Shown: positions 16,989-26,757, counted from the stretch's first letter. The stretch: DNA of 64,000 nucleotides from Bacteroidota bacterium (GCA_018267385.1 JAFDYN010000007.1:310001-374000), one strand, 5' to 3'. Notes: generated by a model from the sequence alone, not told the origin. Translations and numbers: made by a program.

Positions 16989-17019
16989 CTAATCTAATGA
17001 AAAAACGTGAGGGGTGCAA
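16989..17019 (-). promoter_or_regulatory. rel/spoT promoter, nearly leaderless
   Basis: On the minus strand TTG (17019-17017), 20 bases, TAGATTAG (16996-16989; one mismatch), and then only 5 bases to ATG 16983. This supports the shorter start. Confidence 0.6.
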
Positions 17020-17111
17020 CTGAGCTGCCGGTATATCAGGAAATGCGGAATGCAGCAACAGGTAAATGCGGCCAGATGGTGTAACGGAGCAATTGATTTC
17101 CCGATAACTTC

Positions 17112-17119
17112 TAACTTAG
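17112..17119 (+). promoter_or_regulatory. -7 element of folA
   Basis: TAACTTAG (one mismatch to TAnnTTTG) lies exactly 4 bases before the folA ATG. A TTG at 17093-17095 gives a shorter-than-usual 16-base spacer. Confidence 0.35.
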
Positions 17120-17123
17120 CCCT

Positions 17124-17633
17124 ATGATCATCTCAGCGATAGTAGCGGCAGGCCTACATAATGAAATAGGTGGCAATGGTGACCTGCTCTGGGTGCTGCC
17201 CAAAGATATGGCCCACTTCAAAAACACAACCTGGGGGCATCATGTGCTGATGGGTCGGAAATCATACGACGCTCTACCACCAAAATACCGGCCCCTGCCT
17301 GGCAGGCCTAATATCGTAGTGTCAAGAGATCCGGACCTGCGCCATGATGGCTGCAAGAGTGTGACCTCGATAGAGGAGGGGATAAAATTTGCCGAGATGA
17401 ACGGCGAGGAAGAACTAATGATCACGGGTGGTGGCGAGATATACAGACTGGCGCTGCCCTTCACAGACAAGATCTACCTGACACGGGTGCATGGTACATT
17501 TCCGCAGGCAGATACGCACTTCCCGGAACTGGACATGAGTGAATGGGAAGAAGTGAGCAAAGTATCTTATGCTGCTGATGAGAAGCATGCTTATGCTTTT
17601 GATATCATAGAGCTGCGGAGAAAAAATAAGTAA
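17124..17633 (+). CDS. folA: Dihydrofolate reductase
   Basis: 169 residues, normal DHFR length. Visible are the substrate-site acid in LPKDMAHFK (about residue 28), GHHVLMGRKSYDALP (NADPH site, about 38-52), LPGRPNIVVSR and the ITGGGEIYRLALPFTDKIYLTRV block near residue 100. It reduces dihydrofolate to tetrahydrofolate with NADPH. One A is shared with the following methyltransferase gene (TAATG), so the two are translationally coupled. Confidence 0.95.
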   Translation: MIISAIVAAGLHNEIGGNGDLLWVLPKDMAHFKNTTWGHHVLMGRKSYDALPPKYRPLPGRPNIVVSRDPDLRHDGCKSVTSIEEGIKFAEMNGEEELMITGGGEIYRLALPFTDKIYLTRVHGTFPQADTHFPELDMSEWEEVSKVSYAADEKHAYAFDIIELRRKNK

Positions 17634-18397
17634 TGGAGATCAAGGATCCGGCATTTGACTATGACCGTTTTGGCCAAAGCTACTCAGCGCAACGGCGTAC
17701 GGACCCCCGTATAGCTGCGTATATCCACGCAGCACTGGGGGATGCAAAGACAGTGCTGAATGTAGGCGCAGGTGGTGGCTCCTATGAGCCGGATGATAGG
17801 TATGTGGTGGCCGTAGAGCCATCGGTGTCCATGCGTACACAACGCCTGGCTAGCGACAAAGTACCAGCTATCAATGGCCGTGCAGACACCTTGCCTTTTG
17901 ATGACAACTCCTTTGATGCAGCTATGGCGCTGGTCACGGTACACCACTGGCCTGATATAGGCGCAGGCCTGCGTGAGATCAGGCGTGTGACGAGAGGCAA
18001 AATATTGCTGATGACCTTTGACCCGGATGCGCTGGATAAATTCTGGAACGTGCATTATTTCCCGCAGCTGATCGAGGTAGAGCGGGCGCGGTATCCGACT
18101 ATAAAAACGCTGGCAGACTATCTGGAGGGTAGCTGTGAGGTGATCAGTATACCGATCCCGTTTGACTGTGTAGATGGTTTTCAGGAGGCGTATTATGGCA
18201 GGCCGGAGGCATTTCTGCAAAAGAGTGTGCGGCAGTCTCAGTCGGCATGGGGGTTCTTGCCTGAAGGTTTAGAAGAGCAATACGTGAAAGCTTTGGCAAA
18301 TGATCTCACCTCTGGTGCGTGGGATAGAAAATATGGAGCGCACCGCACGATGCCTTCCTTCACCTGTGCGCTGCGACTGATCGTGGCTACACCTTGA
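17633..18397 (+). CDS. Class I SAM-dependent methyltransferase
   Basis: 254 residues with motif I VLNVGAGGGSYE (about 41-52), VVAVEPSVSMRTQR (end of strand 2), GRADTLPFDDNSFDAAMALVTVHHWPDIGAGLREIRRVTRGKILLMTFDP, the standard Methyltransf_11 pattern. The substrate is unknown. It overlaps the folA stop by one base, so it is likely co-expressed with folate metabolism, though a functional link is only inferred. Confidence 0.8.
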   Translation: MEIKDPAFDYDRFGQSYSAQRRTDPRIAAYIHAALGDAKTVLNVGAGGGSYEPDDRYVVAVEPSVSMRTQRLASDKVPAINGRADTLPFDDNSFDAAMALVTVHHWPDIGAGLREIRRVTRGKILLMTFDPDALDKFWNVHYFPQLIEVERARYPTIKTLADYLEGSCEVISIPIPFDCVDGFQEAYYGRPEAFLQKSVRQSQSAWGFLPEGLEEQYVKALANDLTSGAWDRKYGAHRTMPSFTCALRLIVATP

Positions 18398-18399
18398 CA

Positions 18400-20586
18400 T
18401 CACTCTTCTGCGTCTTCATCATCTCCCTCCTGCCAGCGAACTACCTTGTCAAGCTCCAGTAAATATTCCATGATGGTAGCTACGATCTGATCATTAAAGA
18501 AGTAGGCAAAGTTGTGCGTCCAGAAGGATTCATTCCAGATGATGTCACGGCGGAGCATGAGTTCCTTTATTTCTCCGAAGGAGAGTTTGCCGTATTCCTT
18601 CTTGTCGGATGGTACGCGGAGCATCTTCTGACGCGAGGCCAGCAGGATCTGATAGCGCTCAGACTGCTCTTCTGAAAAAGGATAATGCGCTACAAGGAGG
18701 TCAAGGAAAAAGTCAGAATGCTCGAGTATAAACTCCAGTATCTCCTGAGACTCGCGGTATTCGTCATTAAACGTGAAATGCTTTCTGTAGAAACCCTGGA
18801 CCCGGTCATCTATGATGATATCCCTGATAGTGATAGGGCGCTTGAGTGCGAGTCCTTTCAGCGAGCGGGCGCGGCTCAGGGCTACATAGGTCTGCCCGTG
18901 CGCAAAGGCGCCTGCGCCCATATTCAGTACCATCTTGTCAAAGGTCAGCCCCTGGCTCTTGTGTATCGTGATAGCCCACGAGAGTTTGATAGGGAACTGC
19001 TCGAAAGTGCCTACAGTCTCAGTCACTATTTTACGCTCCAGGCGATTCCACTTGTAGACATTGTTATTCCATGTCTCGCGCGTGATCTTGGAGAGGGACG
19101 AATCCTCAAAGATGACCTCTATCTCATCTTCTGAGAGCGTATGTATCTTGGCAATGGTGCCATTCACCCATCGTCTTTTATTATCCTTTGCGCCTTTCTC
19201 ACTGGTCGTATCATTGCGTATGAATATGATCTGGGCGCCGACTTTCAGTTTCAATGTTTCGTCTGTAGGAAATTTATCCTTGCTGAAATCACCGGAAATA
19301 TTGGCCTTGTAGGTAAACTCCAGCTGCTGGATCGCGTTCAGCTTGCGCTCATTGATATCGCCCGCCAGCTTATTGGTCGTGACGAGTGTCAGTACAAAAT
19401 CCTGGTCGCGCGGCTCATAGTTTGGATAGACACGTTTATTGACAGGCTCGAGGTCGTCATGGTCTGCCTCGCCTACGCGGATCTTATTGAGTATCGTTTT
19501 AAAATCTTCGTCAGACTGGCGGTGTATCCTGGTAAACTCTACAAACTCAAACCGTGTCATCTGAAAGCTGGGCGCGCTGAAAAAGTAGGGTGTTTTGTAA
19601 ACCTCCTCAAAGATCTGCCACTCGGTCGGGTCATCCGTTTTGACCACGGGCGGCAGCTGAAAGACATCACCTATCAGCACGACCTGCTTGCCGCCAAACG
19701 GCTTGAAAGGATCGCCGCCATTCAGCCGCAGGGAGTGATCTATAGCCTCCAGTATATCTGCCCGCACCATAGAGACCTCATCTATCACGAGCATATCCAT
19801 ATTGGCAATGATGGCCCGGCGGGGATTATATTTGTGGAAGCGGGTGATCTCCTGGTCGCGCGGCAGCAGCGGGCGGAAGGGCAGCATAAACAGTGAATTG
19901 ATCGTAGTGCCTCCTACATTGATCGCGGCGATGCCGGTATAGGCTGCTATCACGATATTTTTGCGGGAGTTTTGCGCGAGGAAGTGAAGGAAAGTTGACT
20001 TGCCCGTACCAGCCTTGCCGGTGATAAAAAAATTGCCCCCGGTATGCTCCAGCTTATTGAAAAGCTCGCTGATGAAAGGATCGTTCAGGTATCCTTCCGG
20101 TATGGTGATATAGCGATTAAACTGCCCCTTCTCCGCCGGAGCAGCAGGAGGCTGGCGCTCTCCGGAGGCTATGGCAGCGATGGCTGTGATATCATCCCGC
20201 ACGATGCTGAAAGGATCCGAAACTTTAAACTCATATTGGTTGCGCGGATTGGCGAAGGCGCGAAAGATATGATTGCAATGATGTATAAATGAGGGGTCTC
20301 GCGTCAGCGTATCAAAGTAAGGTACCAGATCGATCCCGGCCTGATGAAAGATGCTGATACCCTCACTGACTATGATCGTATTGTCAGCCTTGGGGCGGGC
20401 ACTATAGTCCAGATAAAACTTTTGAAAACCCTTGGAAGACTCCCCCCGGGACGACACTCCGAAATACAATGTGCGAGCCTTGAAATAGTTGAATCGCGTC
20501 TTGCCGTCACGCGTCACAAACCAATCTGAGGAGCGAAACTGCTCCTCCCACTGCGCCAGCAGTTCACCTGCCGTCATATCTGCCAC
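18400..20586 (-). CDS. PIF1-like superfamily 1B helicase with unusual N-terminal domain
   Basis: 728 residues. The helicase core begins near 165: Walker A GKAGTGKST (190-198), AAYTGIAAINVGGTTINSLF (motif Ia, about 214-233), Walker B MLVIDEVSMVRADILEAI (about 265-282), GDVFQLPPV, a TLVTTNKLAGDINE segment and the C-terminal UvrD-C2-type block PIKLSWAITIHKSQGLTFDK...TYVALSRARSLKGLAL. PIF1-type enzymes unwind DNA 5' to 3' and resolve G-quadruplexes or forks. The first 160 residues are not recognised (probable DNA- or protein-binding domain), and about 120 extra residues follow the core. Probably co-transcribed after the lipoprotein gene, 6 bases away. Confidence 0.85.
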   Translation of the reverse strand: MADMTAGELLAQWEEQFRSSDWFVTRDGKTRFNYFKARTLYFGVSSRGESSKGFQKFYLDYSARPKADNTIIVSEGISIFHQAGIDLVPYFDTLTRDPSFIHHCNHIFRAFANPRNQYEFKVSDPFSIVRDDITAIAAIASGERQPPAAPAEKGQFNRYITIPEGYLNDPFISELFNKLEHTGGNFFITGKAGTGKSTFLHFLAQNSRKNIVIAAYTGIAAINVGGTTINSLFMLPFRPLLPRDQEITRFHKYNPRRAIIANMDMLVIDEVSMVRADILEAIDHSLRLNGGDPFKPFGGKQVVLIGDVFQLPPVVKTDDPTEWQIFEEVYKTPYFFSAPSFQMTRFEFVEFTRIHRQSDEDFKTILNKIRVGEADHDDLEPVNKRVYPNYEPRDQDFVLTLVTTNKLAGDINERKLNAIQQLEFTYKANISGDFSKDKFPTDETLKLKVGAQIIFIRNDTTSEKGAKDNKRRWVNGTIAKIHTLSEDEIEVIFEDSSLSKITRETWNNNVYKWNRLERKIVTETVGTFEQFPIKLSWAITIHKSQGLTFDKMVLNMGAGAFAHGQTYVALSRARSLKGLALKRPITIRDIIIDDRVQGFYRKHFTFNDEYRESQEILEFILEHSDFFLDLLVAHYPFSEEQSERYQILLASRQKMLRVPSDKKEYGKLSFGEIKELMLRRDIIWNESFWTHNFAYFFNDQIVATIMEYLLELDKVVRWQEGDDEDAEE

Positions 20587-20592
20587 ACATTT

Positions 20593-21087
20593 TTAATACT
20601 GGGTAAGGATAACAGTACACTGACGGTCCACGCCGCCTGACACATAGTCTACATTGAAGGTGATACGACCGAAGCCATTCACAGACTGGTATGTGCCGGT
20701 ACCGGTCACCTCTGCGACACCGAAATTCTGGTCAGGTATGCCAAGAGTGACACCCTGCTTGCTGGCGTCAGAGTAGATGTCTACCTCTATAGCCTGGCCA
20801 AAGAGATTATTGAACCAAAGCTTATTGGCGATATAAGGATCTGCGGTCACGTATACACTATAGGTAGAGGAGCCGCTGCAAGGATCGCTGACTGTGAAAT
20901 TGTGCAAATACTTGGTAGCACTAAGTGTCCTGCAGCTATCGCCTTCATATCCATTTGGGCAGAAGCAGTAGCCATTATTGCATGCGGTACCATAGTCACA
21001 TACCCCGCAGCTCTTTTTGCAGCCTGCGGCGGAGAGTATTATGATAAAAAGGCTGAAAAAAGCTATGTGCAATGACTTGAATGACAT
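20593..21087 (-). CDS. Lipoprotein with an EGF-like cysteine module
   Basis: 164 residues. Lipoprotein signal peptide with lipobox SAAGC (Cys at about 23). Directly behind it is a cysteine-rich stretch, C-GVCDYGTACNNGYCFCPNG, ending ...GDSC, spaced like an EGF domain. The remaining 110 residues form a beta-rich domain (repeated T/V/Y alternation). Probably exposed on the outer membrane or in the periplasm. Function unknown. Confidence 0.65.
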   Translation of the reverse strand: MSFKSLHIAFFSLFIIILSAAGCKKSCGVCDYGTACNNGYCFCPNGYEGDSCRTLSATKYLHNFTVSDPCSGSSTYSVYVTADPYIANKLWFNNLFGQAIEVDIYSDASKQGVTLGIPDQNFGVAEVTGTGTYQSVNGFGRITFNVDYVSGGVDRQCTVILTQY

Positions 21088-21183
21088 GATGAGTATTATT
21101 TTCGATAAAAATACAAAAAGCCCGCTTAGCCGTCAGCTTTCTTTACCGAGGGACCAGGCGCATTGACCACAAAAGTTCATAGT

Positions 21184-22212
21184 ATGAAACTAAAGTACAC
21201 ACTACTCTTTGCACTGTGCAGCATGGTGCTATTCGCATCTGCACAGACCATGAAGAAAAACAAACACCTCACGCCTTTGCCGCCATTTGACAGTGTGCCT
21301 GCCCCGCCGGCCCCTGACTACAGCCAGCAGCAAAACTGGGCTGCGCTCCCCTTCCGGCTAGATGCTGCCGATGCAGTGCCGCATGGCATAGCAGCTGTGC
21401 CTGACAGTGCCAAGCAAATAGACGTATTCTACATACACCCTACTACCTATCGCAATGGCCCTACATGGAACGCTGATGTGCGCGATGCCAAACTAAACAA
21501 GGTGGTAGACAAACGCCCTGTGAAATACCAGGCGTCTGCCTGGAATGGCAGCTGTCGCGTATACGCACCGCGCTACAGGCAGGCCATTTTAAGGTCGTTT
21601 TTCATACAGGATAAACCTGACGGCAAAGAAGCGCTGGACCTGGCGTATACAGATGTGCGCAATGCGTTTCAGTACTACCTGGACCACTATAATCACGGCA
21701 GGCCGATAGTGATCGCATCTCACTCTCAGGGCTCCTATCATGCCCGCAGGCTGCTGAAGGAGTTTTTTGACAAAGAACCGCTGCGCAGCAAGCTGGTGTG
21801 TGCCTATGTGGTGGGCTTCCCGGTCTTTGAGAAAGAGTATAAAAATCTAAAGCAATGCAATGATGAGACGCAGACCGGCTGCATCGTCTCATGGGCGTCA
21901 TACCGCGATGGTTTTGAGCCGGTAGGCATGGATAAGTTTTACGGCGATGCGATCTGCACCAATCCCGTGACGTGGCGCAATGACTCTACCTGCAGCCTGG
22001 TGACAGATCACAAGGGGATGATCCTTTTTAATTTCAATAAACCGATGCATCCCCAAACAACAGCACGGATCCACAAAAACATTCTGTGGGTGAATGTAGA
22101 TGCACCTCTGGCTAAAAAGTATGATAACCTGCACATAGCAGATATCAATCTCTTCTGGGAAGATATCCGGGAGGACATCCGCAAGCGGGAGGGATACTAT
22201 TGGAAGCATTGA
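21184..22212 (+). CDS. DUF3089 family secreted alpha/beta-hydrolase-like protein
   Basis: Start chosen at ATG 21184 (MKLKYTLLFALCSMVLFASAQT, a signal peptide); the frame opens at 21163. The DUF3089 pattern is clear: DVFYIHPTTYRNGPTWNADVRD and then VYAPRYRQAILRSFF. The likely nucleophile is the serine of IVIASHSQGSYHARRLLKEF (GxSxG-like ASHSQGS). It is expected in the periplasm or outside the cell as an esterase/lipase-like enzyme; the substrate is unknown. It stands alone between divergent and co-directional genes. Confidence 0.8.
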   Translation: MKLKYTLLFALCSMVLFASAQTMKKNKHLTPLPPFDSVPAPPAPDYSQQQNWAALPFRLDAADAVPHGIAAVPDSAKQIDVFYIHPTTYRNGPTWNADVRDAKLNKVVDKRPVKYQASAWNGSCRVYAPRYRQAILRSFFIQDKPDGKEALDLAYTDVRNAFQYYLDHYNHGRPIVIASHSQGSYHARRLLKEFFDKEPLRSKLVCAYVVGFPVFEKEYKNLKQCNDETQTGCIVSWASYRDGFEPVGMDKFYGDAICTNPVTWRNDSTCSLVTDHKGMILFNFNKPMHPQTTARIHKNILWVNVDAPLAKKYDNLHIADINLFWEDIREDIRKREGYYWKH

Positions 22213-22314
22213 ATGTAGTATTAAGACCTAATACAACTCGCCTGATCTTGCCTGAAGAGAAAACTTCAATCAAAGAAACATGATCCAGGTTATGGGCTTT
22301 TCTTTATTCTGCCG

Positions 22315-22345
22315 TTGCTTGTTCGGCATTTATCCTTTAGCATTG
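22315..22345 (+). promoter_or_regulatory. Promoter of the 180-residue protein gene
   Basis: TTG (22315-22317), 20 bases, TAGCATTG (22338-22345; one mismatch to TAnnTTTG), then 19 bases to the ATG at 22365. Confidence 0.5.
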
Positions 22346-22364
22346 TAGCAAAACAAAAATCCTC

Positions 22365-22907
22365 ATGAGTGACTCTCAGCTCGGTATCGGCTCCCGCGTG
22401 GAGCACAATAAATATGGCAAAGGTGTGATCGTAGACATGGATGCTTCGTATTACAGTATCTGGTTTCGCGATGGCGGGTCTACGCGCGGCATAGACCGTG
22501 AGTATGACGGCCTGCAAGTACTGGAGAAAGTGGAGAGTGAGCAGACGCCTTTTACTATGGCAGATATAGAGACGGCACTGGAGAACGTGCTGGACCGCAA
22601 GGCGGCGGTGTCTGAGGTGATAGCCCTCGGTGCCAAGTGGACCGGCGGCACACTGGTGCTAAAACCGGGCAGCTCTGATGTACAATCTAAGGAGATGCCG
22701 ATAGATACTTTCTTTCACAAGATCGTGATGGTGCGGGACCGCCTCCGTGTGCTGGAGCAGAATATCAACGCCCACAAGGTGCTGACTGACGAAGAAAAAG
22801 TAGACCTGCAGCAATACATCACACGCATATACGGCTCCCTGACGAGCTTCAATGTGCTTTTCAAGTACACAGAAGATCAGTTTAAGGGATCGGGCAAGGG
22901 AGAGTGA
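22365..22907 (+). CDS. Conserved hypothetical cytoplasmic protein
   Basis: 180 residues. The N-terminal part (GIGSRVEHNKYGKGVIVDMD, about 6-25, then YYSIWFRDGG) looks like a small SH3/Tudor-like beta-barrel of the kind in DUF3553 or UvrD C-terminal domains. The C-terminal half (about 105-175) is helical with a heptad-like DRLRVLEQNINAHKVLTDEEK segment. No signal peptide. Such barrels usually mediate protein or nucleic-acid contacts. The family is not recognised with certainty. A bidirectional-looking terminator follows at 23013. Confidence 0.65.
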   Translation: MSDSQLGIGSRVEHNKYGKGVIVDMDASYYSIWFRDGGSTRGIDREYDGLQVLEKVESEQTPFTMADIETALENVLDRKAAVSEVIALGAKWTGGTLVLKPGSSDVQSKEMPIDTFFHKIVMVRDRLRVLEQNINAHKVLTDEEKVDLQQYITRIYGSLTSFNVLFKYTEDQFKGSGKGE

Positions 22908-23012
22908 TCGGTTGATCTGGGAAACGAAGCATCAGAGAAACCGGGCAAACAGGGAATCGGAAAAACTGGAAAACCGGGATCAAGAAATCCTGCTACCGAT
23001 ATTCATCAATAG

Positions 23013-23044
23013 AAAAGGACTTAGTAATTATACTAAGCCCTTTT
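23013..23044 (+). terminator. Intrinsic terminator, possibly bidirectional
   Basis: AAAAGG-A-CTTAGTA-ATTA-TACTAAG-C-CCTTTT: a stem with one mismatch, a T-run on the plus side and A-run (T on minus) on the other. It ends the 22365 gene and lies just beyond the convergent M3 peptidase gene. Confidence 0.75.
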
Positions 23045-23091
23045 GTTATTTGCCGGATCACTGACTTTCAGATTTCCCGATCACCTATTTC

Positions 23092-24792
23092 CTACAGTTT
23101 CGTGTCGTCCACTTTGTCCAGCCATGACTTCACCTCGGTGATCACCGGCTGCACAGTGCTTGGTTCAAATGGATTATTGAGGTTAGCCAGCTTGACCAGA
23201 TCGAGGAATGATTTGCTGCCGCCTGCTTTGCACAGGGTCAGGTAGTCAGGCCATGCTGTTTTGTCTCCCTTCTGAGCGCGGTTCCAGAATTGCAACGCAC
23301 ATATCTGAGCCAGGCAGTAGTCTATGTAGTAGAAAGGTGAGCGGAAGATATGGCCCTGGCGCTTCCAGAGTCCGCCGTTCTCCAGGTAGGCATTGCCATC
23401 ATAGTCTACATATGGGCGGTACTTGCGGTCTATATCGCGCCACACCTCATCGCGCTGCTTAGGGGTCATATCCGGATTCTCATATACCACATGCTGGAAC
23501 TCATCCACTGCCACACCATATGGCAGGAAGAGCATAGCAGATGACAGGTGAGAGAACTTATATTTCTCAGTATCCTGCTGGAAGAAAAGCTCCATCCACG
23601 GCCAGGCAAAGAACTCCATGCTCATAGAGTGGATCTCACAGGCCTCATAGGTAGGCCAGAGATATTCCTCTATACTGTTATTGCGGCTCTGGTAGCACTG
23701 GAAGGCATGGCCTGCCTCATGCGTGAGTACGTCTATATCATGTGAGGTGCCGTTAAAGTTTGAAAAGATAAATGGCGCCTTGTACTGAGAGAAGTGGGTG
23801 CAATAGCCACCGGCCTGCTTGTTCTTCTTGTTATTGAGGTCCATGAGGTCATAGTCCATCATAAAGTCAAAGAACTCCTTGGTCTCAGGAGACAGCTCGC
23901 TGTACATCTTCTTGCCATTATCTACGATCCAGTCCGGTGATCCCTTTGGGGTAGCATTGCCGGAGAGGAAGTTGAGAGGTATGTCATAGTACTTCAGCTT
24001 GTCCAGGCCGAGGCGGCGGCGCTGGCGCTCGCGCAGCTCGTTTGACAGGGGTACTACATGGTCGAGTACCTGCTTGCGGAATTTCACCACATCTTCTGCC
24101 TTGTAGTCTGTGCGCAGCATACGGTCATAGCCGAGCTCTACGAAATTTTTATAGCCGAGCTTGTGAGCGATCTTGGTGCGTGTCTTGACCAGCTTGTCAT
24201 AGATGGTGTCAAACTCGCCCGCGTTTTCTGCCCACCACCTGTACTTAGTAGTAGCGGCCTCCTTGCGCGTCTCGCGATCTGTGCTTTGCTCAAATGGCTC
24301 CACACCTGCGAGGTTATATTTCTCACCACGAAACTCCAGCTCCGCGGTAGCGACGAGCTTGGAGTACTCAGTGCCGAGCCTATTCTCCTCCTGCATATCA
24401 CCTATCACGGCCGGGCCGAAGCTACGGACGCTGGTGGCAGCGATATCAAATAGCTGCCTGCCAAACTTTTTTTCGAGTTGGGCTTTGAAAGGAGAGTTAT
24501 TCAGTGACTTGTAAAACTGAATATTGAGATCGCGGAAGATCGGTTCTGTATTGTCAAAAAACTCCTGCTCTGTCTCATAGAAGGCATTGGAGGTATCTAT
24601 CGAGTTGCGCACCGTGGCTATGCTGCCCGCCGTCTGAAACTCTGCCTTCAGCTCATTGATCTTATTGATCACGGTCTCCTGCTCCTGAGCATCTGCCGCT
24701 TTATCAAACTGCTGCAGAAGGCCTTGAAAGTCGCTTTGTACTTTCTCCAGGTCGGGCCTACGGTATTCTATATCTGAAAATTTCTTCATCAC
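23092..24792 (-). CDS. M3 family oligoendopeptidase
   Basis: 566 residues, a pepF-like peptidase with the zinc motif HEAGH at 358-362 and the downstream glutamate region EACEIHSMSMEFFAWPWMELFF, plus FRSPFYYIDYCLAQICALQFW near the C-terminus. There is no signal peptide, so it should cleave short peptides in the cytoplasm. It has its own promoter (TATATTTG 18 bases upstream) and converges on the 180-residue protein gene. Confidence 0.92.
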   Translation of the reverse strand: MMKKFSDIEYRRPDLEKVQSDFQGLLQQFDKAADAQEQETVINKINELKAEFQTAGSIATVRNSIDTSNAFYETEQEFFDNTEPIFRDLNIQFYKSLNNSPFKAQLEKKFGRQLFDIAATSVRSFGPAVIGDMQEENRLGTEYSKLVATAELEFRGEKYNLAGVEPFEQSTDRETRKEAATTKYRWWAENAGEFDTIYDKLVKTRTKIAHKLGYKNFVELGYDRMLRTDYKAEDVVKFRKQVLDHVVPLSNELRERQRRRLGLDKLKYYDIPLNFLSGNATPKGSPDWIVDNGKKMYSELSPETKEFFDFMMDYDLMDLNNKKNKQAGGYCTHFSQYKAPFIFSNFNGTSHDIDVLTHEAGHAFQCYQSRNNSIEEYLWPTYEACEIHSMSMEFFAWPWMELFFQQDTEKYKFSHLSSAMLFLPYGVAVDEFQHVVYENPDMTPKQRDEVWRDIDRKYRPYVDYDGNAYLENGGLWKRQGHIFRSPFYYIDYCLAQICALQFWNRAQKGDKTAWPDYLTLCKAGGSKSFLDLVKLANLNNPFEPSTVQPVITEVKSWLDKVDDTKL

Positions 24793-24809
24793 ATTAATTT
24801 ATAAGTCTG

Positions 24810-24817
24810 CAAATATA
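24810..24817 (-). promoter_or_regulatory. -7 element of the M3 peptidase gene
   Basis: TATATTTG on the minus strand, a full TAnnTTTG match, 17 bases before the ATG at 24792. Confidence 0.45.
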
Positions 24818-24870
24818 CGGCTAATAAGGCACTTTGACCCCTAGGGCCATATGCCAAAAGTGCCAATTTC

Positions 24871-25416
24871 TTACTCTTCGCTTCCAGCATTGAGCCTCAG
24901 CTTTGCGCCACTCCAGTACACGGCTATCATCCTGACTATCAATACAACAGATAGGGTAAGACAGGCTACGCAGGCCAGATTGATCTCTTCAAAAAAGTAT
25001 CGGAAAAGCGGGTCTACCTCCTCCGGCGCGAGCGGGCGGCGCGGGGTGCCCATAGCCTCTATGGTAAATGAATCATAGATATGCATGAACTCCTGCAGAC
25101 GCCTGAGCACATAGACGAAGAAGTTGATGTTGAATACAGCCAGCAGGAATTTGACCCAGACCGGGCGCAGTACAAAAGTAGTTTTGAGCAACACCGAATA
25201 CCGGAAATAGGTCAGCGCCATGACTATAAATAGCCCATTGATCCACAATGGCTTGAAGTATAGCTTAGAAGTGAGCGGGAGCATGATCATCGCCGCTACT
25301 ACCGCGCTGAGCAGCCACCAGAGCAGCTCTTTGGCCACCTCCAGCGGGATATATTGTGTACGACCTGTACTCATGATAAGCGGCGGCAAATGTAGCGTAA
25401 AAAACCAGACTGTCAT
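24871..25416 (-). CDS. Membrane protein of unknown function, end of the MoxR cluster
   Basis: 181 residues with about four hydrophobic segments (near 1-20, 28-50, 58-75, 80-100 and again 145-170). No recognised domain. It starts 3 bases after the DUF58 stop, as the last gene of the seven-gene unit, and is therefore probably part of the same membrane-associated system. Confidence 0.6.
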   Translation of the reverse strand: MTVWFFTLHLPPLIMSTGRTQYIPLEVAKELLWWLLSAVVAAMIMLPLTSKLYFKPLWINGLFIVMALTYFRYSVLLKTTFVLRPVWVKFLLAVFNINFFVYVLRRLQEFMHIYDSFTIEAMGTPRRPLAPEEVDPLFRYFFEEINLACVACLTLSVVLIVRMIAVYWSGAKLRLNAGSEE

Positions 25417-25419
25417 GAG

Positions 25420-26754
25420 CTAGATCAGGTCTCGCGCCTTCAGCTCCAGATATTTGTTTATTGTATTGACTGTCAGCTGGTCAGGAGGGGTGAGCACACT
25501 ATGTATGCCGTGTATTTTCAGTTCTTTTACGATCTGCCTTTTCTCATAGGCAAACTTCTCAGCGATCGCCTTTTGGTATATCTCTTCGGTATTCATAGCA
25601 GGATGCTCTATAAAATCGCGCAGCTCTGTATTCTCAAAAAAGATAGCCACTACCAGGTGATTGGCGGCCAGTGAGCGCATGTATTTGAGCTGACGGCGCA
25701 TACCCTGCAGCGACTCAAAATTGGTGTATAACAGTATGAGGCTGCGTTGCGATATCTTCTGTAGGATCGTAGCATTCAGCAGTTCGAAATTGGAATCGAG
25801 GAAGTTTGTCTTCTCGCGGTATAGCGCCTCTTGTATCTTATTCATCTGCGCGCCGCGGCTATCTGCCGGTAGCAGCGTATTGACCTTTTGGGAAAAGGTG
25901 ACCAGGCCCGGTTTGTCACCTTTTTTCAAGGCGATATTTGAGATGACCAGAGAGGCATTGATAGCATAGTCCAGGAGCGTCATGCCTTCAAATGGCATTT
26001 TCATCAGCCTGCCCTTGTCTACCACGGAGTAGACGTGCTGGCTTTTTTCATCCTGAAACTGGTTTACCATCAGCTGGTTTTTGCGTGCCGTGGCTTTCCA
26101 GTTTACGGTGCGGTAGTCATCGCCCTTTACATACTCCCTTATCTTCTCAAACTCCATGCTATGGCCTATGCGGCGGATCTTCTTCAGGCCATAGTCACTG
26201 AGCCTGTTAGAAAAAGCCAGCAGTTCATATTTGCGCATCTGCAGGAACGATGGATAAACAGCCACCATCTTTTCCGCATCAAAAATATAGCGGCGCGCTA
26301 CCAGGCCCAGAAAGGTATAAGCGTACACATTGACACCGCCAAAGTGATACTCTCCCCTCTCTACCGGCCTCAGATGATAGCTGAGGGTGCGGGTCTGTGC
26401 CGCCGGCAGCTGCGCGTGAAACAGGATGTCCCGACGCTGAAACTGATGCGGGATCTCATCTATCACATCCAGCGATACAGCAAATGGATAGTGATTCTCC
26501 AGAAAGATCCTGATCTCATTTTCATCACCATTTGAGAGGCGGTCGGGCGGTACGCGGGTACCATAGATGCCCTGGCGGCGCTGATAGAGTAGCAGGATAT
26601 CCAGTAGTACAATGATGGCAAAACCGGCCAGCAAGGACTGAGAAGCAAAGAAAAAAACCGGTACGGATGCACTCACACAAAAGCACACGACTATGGCCCC
26701 GAGCGCTATGTAGAGCCTCGGCCGCAGATAGAGTGAGCGCAGGAATCTGATCAT
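25420..26754 (-). CDS. DUF58 domain protein
   Basis: 444 residues. Two N-terminal membrane helices (about 12-50) are followed by a beta-rich region and the DUF58 core with GDDYRTVNWKATARKNQLMVNQFQDE (about 209-234) and a von Willebrand A-like C-terminal half. DUF58 proteins are regular partners of MoxR ATPases and are thought to act in assembly or metal loading of membrane or secreted complexes. It lies 3 bases downstream of moxR. Confidence 0.88.
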   Translation of the reverse strand: MIRFLRSLYLRPRLYIALGAIVVCFCVSASVPVFFFASQSLLAGFAIIVLLDILLLYQRRQGIYGTRVPPDRLSNGDENEIRIFLENHYPFAVSLDVIDEIPHQFQRRDILFHAQLPAAQTRTLSYHLRPVERGEYHFGGVNVYAYTFLGLVARRYIFDAEKMVAVYPSFLQMRKYELLAFSNRLSDYGLKKIRRIGHSMEFEKIREYVKGDDYRTVNWKATARKNQLMVNQFQDEKSQHVYSVVDKGRLMKMPFEGMTLLDYAINASLVISNIALKKGDKPGLVTFSQKVNTLLPADSRGAQMNKIQEALYREKTNFLDSNFELLNATILQKISQRSLILLYTNFESLQGMRRQLKYMRSLAANHLVVAIFFENTELRDFIEHPAMNTEEIYQKAIAEKFAYEKRQIVKELKIHGIHSVLTPPDQLTVNTINKYLELKARDLI

Positions 26755-26757
26755 ACC